NCBI GenBank assembly: GCA_008729055.1
Contig: SDUX01000002.1
Coordinates: 2,073,874-2,137,873 of the forward strand
Length of the DNA stretch: 64,000 nucleotides
Direction of reading: 5' to 3'
From: Pyropia haitanensis
Lineage: Eukaryota; Rhodophyta; Bangiophyceae; Bangiales; Bangiaceae
The notes under the pieces are model-generated. The model saw only the letters and a program-made list of their open reading frames with translations. It did no database searches and was not told the origin of the DNA. A program made the position numbers and the translations under genes. Shown piece by piece: positions 20,318-29,400 of the stretch (positions are counted from its first letter, which is position 1; each line of letters starts with the position of its first letter).

Positions 20318-21556
20318 ATGTTTCTCTTTCGCGCCCTGACCGGCCGCCACCGGCCCGCGCCGCCGCCACCGCCGCCGCCGCCGCCGGCCGAGCCCCCCTC
20401 GCCGACGGGCGGCGGGCCCACCGCGGCCAAAGATGCGCCTGTCGCCGCCGCCGGCGCGGCCGCCCCATCAACAGCTGGTGCGTCCGCGCCGGCGGCCAGC
20501 GCGGCGCCCACGACGGCAGCCGGCGGGGCGGCCGCGCCGGCGACCGGCGGCGCGCCCGTGCCGGCAGCCCGCGGTGCGACCGCGGCCAGCGCCACGCCCA
20601 CGACGGCAGCCGGCGGGGCGCCCGCGCCGGCGACCGGCGGCGCGCCCGTGCCGGCAGCCCGCGGTGCGACCGCGCCGGCGGCCGACGGTGCGCTCGGGCA
20701 GGCGGCCGGCGGCGAGCCCGCGCCGTCCTGCGGCGCGGCCGCCACACCGGGGGGGGTCCCCGTGACGGGCGCGGCGGCCGTGACGGGCGGCGGCGTCGAC
20801 TTGAAGAAGGGCGCCGCCGCCGCCGCCGCCGCGACGGCCCCCGCGCTCCCGACGGGCCGGCCGTGGGCGCTCGCCCGTGACGGACCGCCGCCGCCGCCGC
20901 CGTCGCCGCCGCCGCCGCCGCCGCCGCCGTCGCCGCCACCGTCCTCTTCTGCAACGGCGGCAGCTGCCCCCCCCCCGCTCCTTGGCGCCTCATCCCCCCC
21001 GCCAGCACCATCGGCGGCGGCCACGACTGTTGGGGGCGCCGCGGGCGTCGGCGGCGGCGGCGGCGGCGGCGTGGCGGCACCCCTGCCCCCCCTGCCCCCC
21101 CCTGTACTGGCAGGCGTGCCGGCGCCGCCGCGGGCGGCGGCGCCCGCGGCCGACACGGTGCTGCCGCCGCCGCTCATCCCTGCCTACATGCTCCCACCGG
21201 CGGTGGCCCGCGGCGGTGGCGGCGGCGGCGACGGCCGACCGCAGGCGGTGGGGGAGGCGGGCGCAGCCGCCCTATCGGCCAGCTCGGACCGCCCTACGGC
21301 ATTGGCGGTGAAGGCGAGGGCGTCGGCGGCGGCGGTGGCCGCCGCGGCGCGCGATGCAGCCTCGTCTGCCAGCCGCCCTCCCGTGGCGGGCGGCGGCGAC
21401 CTCGGCGCGCTGCTCGACGGCGTCGATGCGCTCCTCGACGGCTGCGTCGACGGCGAGGCGGCGGCGGTGAGCCTGGCGCGGCTGGACCATCTGGACGACG
21501 CCCTGTCGCGGCTGGTTGCCGAGGGCAGCCGGGGGGGCGGGGCCATCGCCACCTAA
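20318..21556 (+). CDS. Pro/Ala/Gly-rich protein of unknown function
   Basis: Single frame of 412 residues beginning [20 protein letters not shown] in an accATGt context. Residues 1-190 are Ala/Thr/Gly/Pro-rich with a 30-residue tandem duplication (TTAAGGAPAPATGG and PVPAARGAT blocks). Residues 190-290 are Pro- and Gly-tract-rich. The last 90 residues are different: predicted helical and of mixed composition (DLGALLDGVDALLDGCVDGE, then LARLDHLDDALSRLVAE), which supports this strand and frame. No domain was recognised. The antisense frame over 20,263-21,177 is also open but lacks any such structured end. Confidence 0.5.
   Translation: MFLFRALTGRHRPAPPPPPPPPPAEPPSPTGGGPTAAKDAPVAAAGAAAPSTAGASAPAASAAPTTAAGGAAAPATGGAPVPAARGATAASATPTTAAGGAPAPATGGAPVPAARGATAPAADGALGQAAGGEPAPSCGAAATPGGVPVTGAAAVTGGGVDLKKGAAAAAAATAPALPTGRPWALARDGPPPPPPSPPPPPPPPSPPPSSSATAAAAPPPLLGASSPPPAPSAAATTVGGAAGVGGGGGGGVAAPLPPLPPPVLAGVPAPPRAAAPAADTVLPPPLIPAYMLPPAVARGGGGGGDGRPQAVGEAGAAALSASSDRPTALAVKARASAAAVAAAARDAASSASRPPVAGGGDLGALLDGVDALLDGCVDGEAAAVSLARLDHLDDALSRLVAEGSRGGGAIAT
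20492..20671. repeat. 90-bp tandem duplication inside the Pro/Ala-rich gene
   Basis: Bases 20492-20581 and 20582-20671 are near-identical 90-bp copies, each beginning gcggccagcg. The period is a multiple of three, so the frame is preserved and the protein gains a 30-residue repeat. A third, partial copy follows. Confidence 0.75.
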
Positions 21557-23290
21557 GGATGTGGAGGGGGGGGGGGCTACACCGAGCGCCTGACCGGTGT
21601 GAGTGTGCCACGCCGGCTGACCGGCCGGCCGGCCCAGTCCTTGGCGCTGTTGCGCCGCGTCGGCGCGGGCGGCGGGGCGCAGCCCCGCGCGCCCCCCTCG
21701 TCGTCCCCGTAGGGTAGGGAGGGTGGCGTGGGGTCAGGGCCCAGCCGGCACCGCGCCCCGCGGCGGCCACCACCCCCTCCCGCTTTTCGCCGCGCCGGCG
21801 GGGCCGCTTGGCGCCCCGTGTGGCCGGTCGCGGCTCGCGGCGGCACTCTCGCCGGCAACGGTGGAGGTGAGGGCGCCCGGCGACGGGGTCGCGGCGGCCG
21901 TTCCCTCCACGGCGCCCCCCGCGTGGTGGGGGCCACCCCTTTTTTATTTTTTGTGGCCTTCCGTTGGGGCGCACCGTCGACGGCGGCGGCGACGCCCACC
22001 ACATTGCTGGAGCGCAACCCTCCCCCCCCCCATCCGTTGGTGGCTCGGGACGAGGTGGATGCCTCTGCCGCCCACTCTGCGGAAGTTTTTTCTTGCCCGC
22101 CCCGCTGCTCGACTCCCACAAGGGTCGCCCGCCGGGCGGGGTTCGCGATGCCCACAGTGGGATGCCGCTGCGCCGTGTACGCGCTTGTGTTTTTTTCTTG
22201 CCCCCGCGCCCCAGCGCGGGGAGTGGTGGCGCGGCGCCCCGGCCGGCAGCGTCGTCACCCACGGAGCGGCGGCCGTCGCTCGGAGCTGCTCGCCGCAGAG
22301 AGCGAGGGGCGAGTCGGCGCGCGGGGGACGCTCTGGTTCTCGACCATCGTTCCGGGTCTTTTCGAAAAAGGTCGGCCCGTTTTCAAATTTCCAACCGGAT
22401 CTGTCTGTGCTTCATGAGTTTCCTGCTGCGCCTCCCTGTGTGCCGGCGGCCGGGCGCGAGTGCGGGGCGCTCACGGCGAGAGGCCGCCCGCGTTGGCGGT
22501 TGCCATCTCCCCGCTGCTCATCCACCTCTCCCCATCCGCCCCCGCCGCCCGCGGCGAGTGCTCTCGCCCACCCCCACTCATGGCGTCACCGCCGTGATGA
22601 CGCGCTGCTGCTGCCGAGCCCGGCGGACGCCGCCGCCGGCGCTGCCGCCGGTGGCCCACCACCGGCCGACGGCTGCCCGGCCTGACCCTCCGCCTGGTGT
22701 GTTGCTCTTTTCTTTTGTGGCTGCGTTCAGCGCTTGACGGTGTATGGCGGAGCCACACCGACTGGCTGGGAGCGGCGACGTTGGCGTTTGCGGTGGGCGG
22801 AGTGGGGAGGGGAGGGGGCGGGCGTGGGGGAGGCGGCGGGGGAGGCCGACCGTGGCCCCGCCGAGCGGGCCGCCCGCGCGGCTGCCGGCGCGTGCGTCGG
22901 CCGCGGGCGCGCCAGCAAGTCGCGGCGGCGCCGCAGGCGCGGGTAGATCTTGTGGCGCGCCGCCGACCCGCGCCCCGTCCCGCGGTGTGCGCCCGACGCT
23001 GCGAGTGTGTCGTCCCGCCGCGCGTGCCAGTCGGTCCGCCCGCCGCGCGCCGGCGTGTGGGCGGGCGCTCCCCGTTGCCGCACGGGGGCGCCGTTCTCCC
23101 GCGTTGGCGTGGGTCCTTCTTTCCCCCCGCCGCGCGGGAGCTTGCCCGCCCGCGTGGCAGCGCCGGCTAGGCGGCGGCTGGTAGACGCGGCCGGCGGGCG
23201 TGGCGACGCGCGGTTGCCGGCAGCGGCCAGGCGTTGGTTGCGGGCGGCGGCCACCCGCCCGACTGCGGTGCCATACTTTGGCCGACGGGC
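21557..23290. other. No supported gene
   Basis: About 1.7 kb upstream of the armadillo gene. There are T-runs at 21,940-21,955, 22,085 and 22,190, and G/C-rich sequence elsewhere. Several frames open with ATG (for example 22,415 and 22,744) but show Arg/Ala/Pro-rich shadow composition and no motif. The part nearest 23,291 is probably promoter and 5' UTR. Confidence 0.35.
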
Positions 23291-26287
23291 ATGGCGTCGG
23301 CGGACCTGCCCTGTGACCCGACGCTGCCCAGCTCGCGGGATGGGGCGGCCAAGGCGGCAGCCGCCGGCGGCGCGGCGTCCCCCGTGGGCGTCCACCTGGC
23401 CGTCTCCCCTTCCGGCTCGCTCGGCGGCGGCAGCGCCGGCCGCAGCGGCAGCGGCGGTGGTGGCAGCGGCAGCGGCGGCGGCGGCGGCGCGTCGGCCGAT
23501 GGTGGGGGCTCGGTCGCGGCCAAGGCGAGTGGCGGCCAGTCGGCGTGGGTGGCGGAGGTGACCCTCCAGGCGCGCGGTGCGGCGGCGGACCTGCTCGCCG
23601 CGGTGGACAAGGAGGGCGCGCCCGCGGGCGGCGGTGGGAGCGGCTGGGGGGTGGACAGCGGTGGTGGCGGTGCGGGTGCCGACGGCCCGTCGTCGTCGCG
23701 CGCCAGCCGGAGCATCCGCCGGCTCGGCACGTTTTCCAAGTCGTCCAGCTTTGTCGCCGCCGCCGGCGGCGGCCCCCCCCGCTCGGGCAGCATGGCGCGG
23801 CTGGGCGGCGATGGCGGCGGCTCGTCGATGCGCTCCGTCCACCTCTCCTCGACGGTGCGGTCGACCAACGCGCTGCGCGTCTTTGTCGGCACCCCCGCGG
23901 TGACGGTGGAAAAGTTCCGTGCGCAGGGCGGCGTCAAGGCTGTCGTCGCGCCGCTGCGCACGCACCCGGGCGCGCCGGCGGTCGTGGACGCGGCGTGCCG
24001 CGTACTCCTCGCGCTCACCATCCACGACGCCGCCGCCGCGGACGAGGTGCTCGCCGCCGACGGCGTCGCGGCGGTGCTCGCCTGCCTCGTCGCGCTCGTC
24101 GCGGCGGCCGCCGCGGCGGCGCTGTCGCCACCCCCACCGGGCGCGACGACTGGCGTCGCGGCGGCAACGTCGGCAATCAAGGCGCTCCGCAACTTGACGC
24201 AGACCGCCGCCCACCGCGAAGCGATTGTTGACGGCGGCGGCATTGAGAGCGTCGTCGCGGCGATGGGCGCCTTTGCCGCCGACGCGCGGCTGGCGAGCCA
24301 CGGCTGTCTGGTGCTGTCCAACCTGACCTTTGGCTCGGCCGCCGCCAAGGACCGCGTCGGCGTGGCGGGCGGCCTCGACGCAATCGCGGGCGCGATGCTC
24401 CGCCACCCCGACTACCAGCCCGTCGCGGCGCGGGGCAGCCTCGCCCTCCGCAACCTGCTGTACAAGGCCGACGCCAACGCGGACCGGGCCGGCGTCGGCG
24501 GCTGCCGCGTCATCGAGGCGCTCGTCGGGGCGATTGTCAACCACGGCTCCCGGGAGCGGGAGGTGGCACACCAGAGCTGCGTCGCGCTGGGCAACCTGTC
24601 CAACGTCAAGGAAGCCAACCGGGCGCCCATCCTCGCGGCGGGTGGCGTGCGCGCGGCGCTCACCCTCCTCGCCGCCTACCCAGATTCCGCCACCGTTGCC
24701 GATGACGCGGTGGGCATCCTCCGCAACGTGGCCGCGGCGGGGGAGGGCGCGCCGCTCGAAGTCGGTCGCGTTGGCGGCGTCGAGGCGGTGGTGCGGGCGA
24801 TGAAGGCGCACCCGTCGGGCGGGGCGGTGGTGGAAAAGGGCGTCGCGGCGCTGCGCTACCTGTGCTTCCTGCCTGAGAACCGGGACCGCGTTGCCGCGGC
24901 GGGCGGGGTGGACCTGCTCGTCGGCGCGCTCTCCACCCCCCTGTCCGGGCCGCGGGCGGTCGAGTCGGCGTTCCTCGCGCTCGGCAACGCGATTTTCGGG
25001 CACGCCGCCAACCAGGAGCGCGCGGGCATGCTCCGCGCCGTCGCCGCCGTGCTGGCCGTGGCGGGCCGCGACCAGGCGGCGGCGGGCGTCACGGAGCACG
25101 CATGCCGCGTCCTCCGCGCGCTGTGTGAGGGCAGCGATGCCAACGCCACGCAGGCGATGGTCGGCGGCGCGGTCAGCACCGCCCTCGGCGCGATCGTGGC
25201 CTTTCCCGACGACGCGTCGATCGCGGAGCAAGCAACCGCGCTGCTGCTGTGCATCGCGCTCGACCCGTCGCGCCGCCCCCCCCTGCTCGACGCGGACGCG
25301 GTCGGGATTGTGGGCAAGGCCATGGCGGCGCACGCAAAACACCGGGGGGTGCAGCTGCAGGGGCGGCAGCTGCGGGCGGTGCTCGCGGGGGAGGCCATCG
25401 AGCCGATCCCGGGGGCGGGCGCGCCGGCGGCGGTCGCGGGGGGGGCGCCGCTGTCGCCGACGGCGGCCGCGGCGGTGCGCGACGCGTTTGTCGCGGCGGG
25501 GCGTGAGATGCATGATGCGGGGGCGGGGGGGGGAACGACGCGCAGGGGGGGGGACCAGCAGCCGCGCGCGCCGGTTGTTGCGGCTGCGGGGGGGGCGCCC
25601 GCCGGTGGCGGTTTAGGGTGCGCCGTGGTGAGCGGGGTGTCACTGTCGGCGGAACCATGTCGGCGGCCACGGCCGTGGGCACCCTCTACACTGGTCACTA
25701 CACTGGTCACCACTGGGGGCGGGTGCAGCCGCGCTGCCGACAACCAAGCAGGCACACAAAAAGAGAAGTGCATCCCGACACACCCTCCGCAACTGCCGGC
25801 CCCTTCCCCACCCCCCCCGCCTTCCGCGTCCGTCGCGATCCGACGCAACGTGCTCCCCCCCCCACCACCACCACCCGCTCCTCCTCTACCAGCGTCTCGA
25901 CGGCCGCCCGAAACTCCGCCGTCAACACTCCCGCCGCCGCGCCCGCGTCGGCCTGCACCGCCCGGAGGAGCGCCGCCTGCGGCACGTCCCGCTTCCCCCC
26001 CCCCCCCCTCCCTCTGCTGCGCCTGTGGATGCGGGGTCGAGTTTGGCCGCCGCCGCCTCTGCCACCGCGCGCGACTCCCCCGCCGCGGCCCGCGAGCACC
26101 CCAGCGCAAACACGTCCCCATCAATCCGCCCCGTCCCCGGGTCGTACGCCGCGGTACGCAGCGTGGCCATTCCCAGGCGCACCGCCACGGCCACATCCGC
26201 GGCGACTTTTTCGAGTCAAAGAAGCGCCAGCGCGTGCGCCTCGGCGAGACAACCGAGCCATTTCAGCACGCGGGAAAGGGGCGGTGA
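23291..26287 (+). CDS. Armadillo-repeat protein
   Basis: The frame starts MASADLPCDPTLPSSRD. Residues 1-190 are low complexity (Gly/Ser/Ala). From about 190 to 690 comes a solenoid of roughly 11-12 armadillo repeats of about 42 residues. Clear examples are REAIVDGGGIESVVAAMGAF, HGCLVLSNLTFGSAAAKDRV, GSLALRNLLYKADANADRAG, HQSCVALGNLSNVKEANRAP and GVAALRYLCFLPENRDRVAA, each with the usual G-G/LxNL pattern. Such proteins are protein-binding scaffolds; no partner domain is visible, so no specific function is claimed. The literal frame stays open to 26287 (998 residues), but after about 25,520 it is Pro-rich and runs antisense over the MCM4 remnant. A one-base change in the G-runs at 25,519-25,555 would end it at 25,616, which I think is the likelier true end. 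Confidence 0.8.
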   Translation: MASADLPCDPTLPSSRDGAAKAAAAGGAASPVGVHLAVSPSGSLGGGSAGRSGSGGGGSGSGGGGGASADGGGSVAAKASGGQSAWVAEVTLQARGAAADLLAAVDKEGAPAGGGGSGWGVDSGGGGAGADGPSSSRASRSIRRLGTFSKSSSFVAAAGGGPPRSGSMARLGGDGGGSSMRSVHLSSTVRSTNALRVFVGTPAVTVEKFRAQGGVKAVVAPLRTHPGAPAVVDAACRVLLALTIHDAAAADEVLAADGVAAVLACLVALVAAAAAAALSPPPPGATTGVAAATSAIKALRNLTQTAAHREAIVDGGGIESVVAAMGAFAADARLASHGCLVLSNLTFGSAAAKDRVGVAGGLDAIAGAMLRHPDYQPVAARGSLALRNLLYKADANADRAGVGGCRVIEALVGAIVNHGSREREVAHQSCVALGNLSNVKEANRAPILAAGGVRAALTLLAAYPDSATVADDAVGILRNVAAAGEGAPLEVGRVGGVEAVVRAMKAHPSGGAVVEKGVAALRYLCFLPENRDRVAAAGGVDLLVGALSTPLSGPRAVESAFLALGNAIFGHAANQERAGMLRAVAAVLAVAGRDQAAAGVTEHACRVLRALCEGSDANATQAMVGGAVSTALGAIVAFPDDASIAEQATALLLCIALDPSRRPPLLDADAVGIVGKAMAAHAKHRGVQLQGRQLRAVLAGEAIEPIPGAGAPAAVAGGAPLSPTAAAAVRDAFVAAGREMHDAGAGGGTTRRGGDQQPRAPVVAAAGGAPAGGGLGCAVVSGVSLSAEPCRRPRPWAPSTLVTTLVTTGGGCSRAADNQAGTQKEKCIPTHPPQLPAPSPPPPPSASVAIRRNVLPPPPPPPAPPLPASRRPPETPPSTLPPPRPRRPAPPGGAPPAARPASPPPPSLCCACGCGVEFGRRRLCHRARLPRRGPRAPQRKHVPINPPRPRVVRRGTQRGHSQAHRHGHIRGDFFESKKRQRVRLGETTEPFQHAGKGR

Positions 26288-26330
26288 CGCCGCCCGCGCG
26301 GCGGCAAGAGCGGAAGTCGAGACTGGCGGC
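25707..26330 (-). pseudogene. MCM4: C-terminal remnant of MCM4 with in-frame stop
   Basis: On the minus strand from about 26,330 one frame reads SPPLSRVLKWLGCLAEAHAL, then ALL, a TGA stop (26218-26216), then LEKVAADVAVAVRLGMATLR and YDPGTGRIDGDVFALG. This aligns without gaps to the end of the AAA+ domain and linker of MCM4 (pattern RxLExLIRLAEAHA, DVxxAxRL, DPxTGxxD), the stop replacing a serine position. After a 14-base C-run (25,995-26,008 on plus) the frame shifts. DVPQAALLRAVQADAGAA and LTAEFRAAVETLVEEERVVV then match the C-terminal winged helix. Walker A, Walker B and the arginine finger are absent. Upstream the homology is cut by the satellite array. It is a truncated pseudogene, or less likely a last exon with errors. 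Confidence 0.65.
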
Positions 26331-26439
26331 GACGGAGGCGGCGAAGGCGAACAACATGAACATGAAGTCGATGACGTGGCAATCACACAAACTGGCTCCC
26401 CCCCGACATCTCACCACGCCCTCCCTCTCACCCTCCCCT

Positions 26440-29400
26440 CCCGCCTCGCCCTCCTCCGCCGCCCCCCCCCCCTTCCCTCAGCTCCCCACACCCCCCGCGC
26501 CCACACCCAAAAAACAAAAAATAAAACAACAGCTGAAAAAAAAAAAGAAAAAGGCAGTGGCACAAGCGGCAGCTGCGGGAGAAGCGATGGCCGAGTCAGC
26601 AATGACAGCAGCTGGCGGTGGTGGCAGATGCGGCGGCGTGTCGGAGTGGTCCCCCCCCCCCCCCAACCCCCACCACCCAGGACGCGACGGGGCACCGTCC
26701 CAAAGTGCCCCGCCACGTCCGTCACCACCCCCACGCCGCCGCCACCACCCCACCACCACCACCAAGCCACCACCACCACCACCCGACCACCACCACCCCG
26801 CCAGCTACCACCCCACCACCACCACCCCGCCACCACCACCCCGCCATCCACAACGCCGGCCACGCACACGGCCGGGGAGCCCCCCAGCTACCCCGCCACG
26901 TGCGTGACCGTCGCCAACACCGCCCGCCCACCTCGGCACCAACACCACGCCACCGCCACCACACCACCCCCACCACCACCCAAACCCACCACCGCAGACA
27001 CCTCCGCCCCCCCCAACCACTCCCGCCACGCCCGTCCTCGCCCTCCCCGCGTCATCCCCCACCACAAACCTGCCGCAGACACCACCCCCGCCGCCCCCGC
27101 CGCTGACTTGTACTTGCCGCCGCCCTTGCCGCTGCCGCCGTCGTCGTCGCCATCGCCGCCGCCCTTGCCGCTGCTGCCGCCGCCGCCGCCGCCGTGTAGC
27201 CCTTGTCGCCGCCCTTGCCGCCGTCGTCGCCATCGCCGCCGCCCTTGCCGCTGCCGCCGCCGCCGCCGCCGCCGTGTAGCCCTTGTCGCCGCCCTTGCCG
27301 TCGTCGTCGCCGTCGCCGCCGCCCTTGCCGCTGCTGCCGCCGCCGCCGCCGCCGTGTAGCCCTTGTCGCCGCCCTTGCCGTCGTCGTCGCCATCGCCGCC
27401 GCCCTTGCCGCTGCTGCCGCCGCCGCCGCCGCCGTGTAGCCCTTGTCGCCGCCCTTGCCGTCGTCGTCGCCATCGCCGCCGCCCTTGCCGCTGCTGCCGC
27501 CGCCGCCGCCGCCGTGTAGCCCTTGTCGCCGCCCTTGCCGTCGTCGTCGCCATCGCCGCCGCCCTTGCCGCTGCCGCCGCCGCCGCCGCCGCCGTGTAGC
27601 CCTTGTCGCCGCCCTTGCCGCCGTCGTCGCCATCGCCGCCGCCCTTGCCGCTGCCGCCGCCGCCGCCGCCGCCGTGTAGCCCTTGTCGCCGCCCTTGCCG
27701 TCGTCGTCGCCATCGCCGCCGCCCTTGCCGCTGCCGCCGCCGCCGCCGCCGCCGTGTGCCCTTGTCGCCGCCCTTGCCGTCGTCGTCGCCATCGCCGCCG
27801 CCCTTGCCGCTGCCGCCGCCGCCGCCGCCGCCGTGTAGCCCTTGTCGCCGCCCTTGCCGTCGTGTCGCCATCGCCGCCGCCCTTGCCGCTGCCGCCGCCG
27901 CCGCCGCCGCCGTGTAGCCCTTGTCGCCGCCCTCGCAGCCGTCGCCGCCATCGCCGCCGCCACCATCACGCTCCTCCCCTCAGCCGCCCCTCCCGCTCTC
28001 GCCCTCCTCCGCCGCCCCCCCCCCCCTCCCCTCAGCTCCCCACACCCCCCGCGCCCACACCCAAAAAACAAAAAATAAAACAACAGCTGAAAAAAAAAAA
28101 GAAAAAGGCAGTGGCACAAGCGGCAGCTGCGGGAGAAGCGATGGCCGAGTCAGCAATGACAGCAGCTGGCGGTGGTGGCAGAGGCGGCGGCGTGTCGGAG
28201 TGGTCCCCCCCCCCCCAACCCCCACCACCCAGGACGCGACGGGGCACCGTCCCAAAGTGCCCCGCCACGTCCGTCACCACCCCCACGCCGCCGCCACCAC
28301 CCACCACCACCACCAAGCCACCACCACCACCACCCGACCACCACCACCCCGCCAGCTACCACCCCACCACCACCACCCCGCCACCACCACCCCGCCATCC
28401 ACAACGCCGGCCACGCACACGGCCGGGGAGCCCCCCAGCTACCCCGCCACGTGCGTGACCGTCGCCAAACCGCCGCCCACCTCGGCACCAACACCACGCC
28501 ACCGCCACCACACCACCCCCACCACCACCCAAACCCACCACCGCCGACACCTCCGCCCCCCCCAACCACTCCCGCCACGCCCGTCCTCGCCCTCCCCGCG
28601 TCATCCCCCACCACAAACCTGCCGCAGACACCACCCCCGCCGCCCCGCCGCTGACTTGTACTTGCCGCCGCCCTTGCCGCTGCCGCCGTCGTCGTCGCCA
28701 TCGCCGCCGCCCTTGCCGCTGCCGCCGCCGCCGCCGCCGCCGTGTAGCCCTTGTCGCCGCCCTTGCCGTCCGTCGTCGCCATCGCCGCCGCCCTTGCCGC
28801 TGCCGCCGCCCGCCCGCCGCCGCCGTGTAGCCCTTGTCGCCGCCCTTGCCGCCGTCGTCGCCGATCGCCGCCGCCCTTGCCCGCTGCTCGCCGCCGCCGC
28901 CGCCGCCGTGTAGCCCTTGTCGCCGCCCTTGCCGCCGTCGTCGCCATCGCCGCCGCCCCTTGCCGCTGCCGCCGCCGCCGCCGCCGCCCCGTGTAGCCCT
29001 TGTCGCCGCCCTTGCCGTCGTTGTCGCCATCGCCGCCGCCCTTGCCGCTGCCCGCCGCCGCCGCCGCCGCCGTGTAGCCCTTGTCGCCGCCCTCGCAGCC
29101 GTCGCCGCCATCGCCGCCGCCACCATCACGCTCCTCCCCTCAGCCGCCCCTCCGCTCTCGCCCTCCTCCGCCGCCCCCCCCCCTCCCCTCAGCTCCCCAC
29201 ACCCCCGCGCCCACACCCAAAAACAAAAAATAAACAACAGCTGAAAAAAAAAAAGAAAAAGGCAGTGGCACAAGCGGCAGCTGCGGGAGAAGCGATGGCC
29301 GAGTCAGCAATGACAGCAGCTGGCGGTGGTGGCAGATGCGGCGGCGTGTCGGAGTGGTCCCCCCCCCCCCCAACCCCCCACCACCAGGACGCGACGGGGC

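Noticed and set aside
22727..25513. 928-codon minus-strand frame opposite the armadillo gene
   Set aside because: It is the Arg/Ala-rich complement of a frame with clear armadillo repeats, with no motif of its own.
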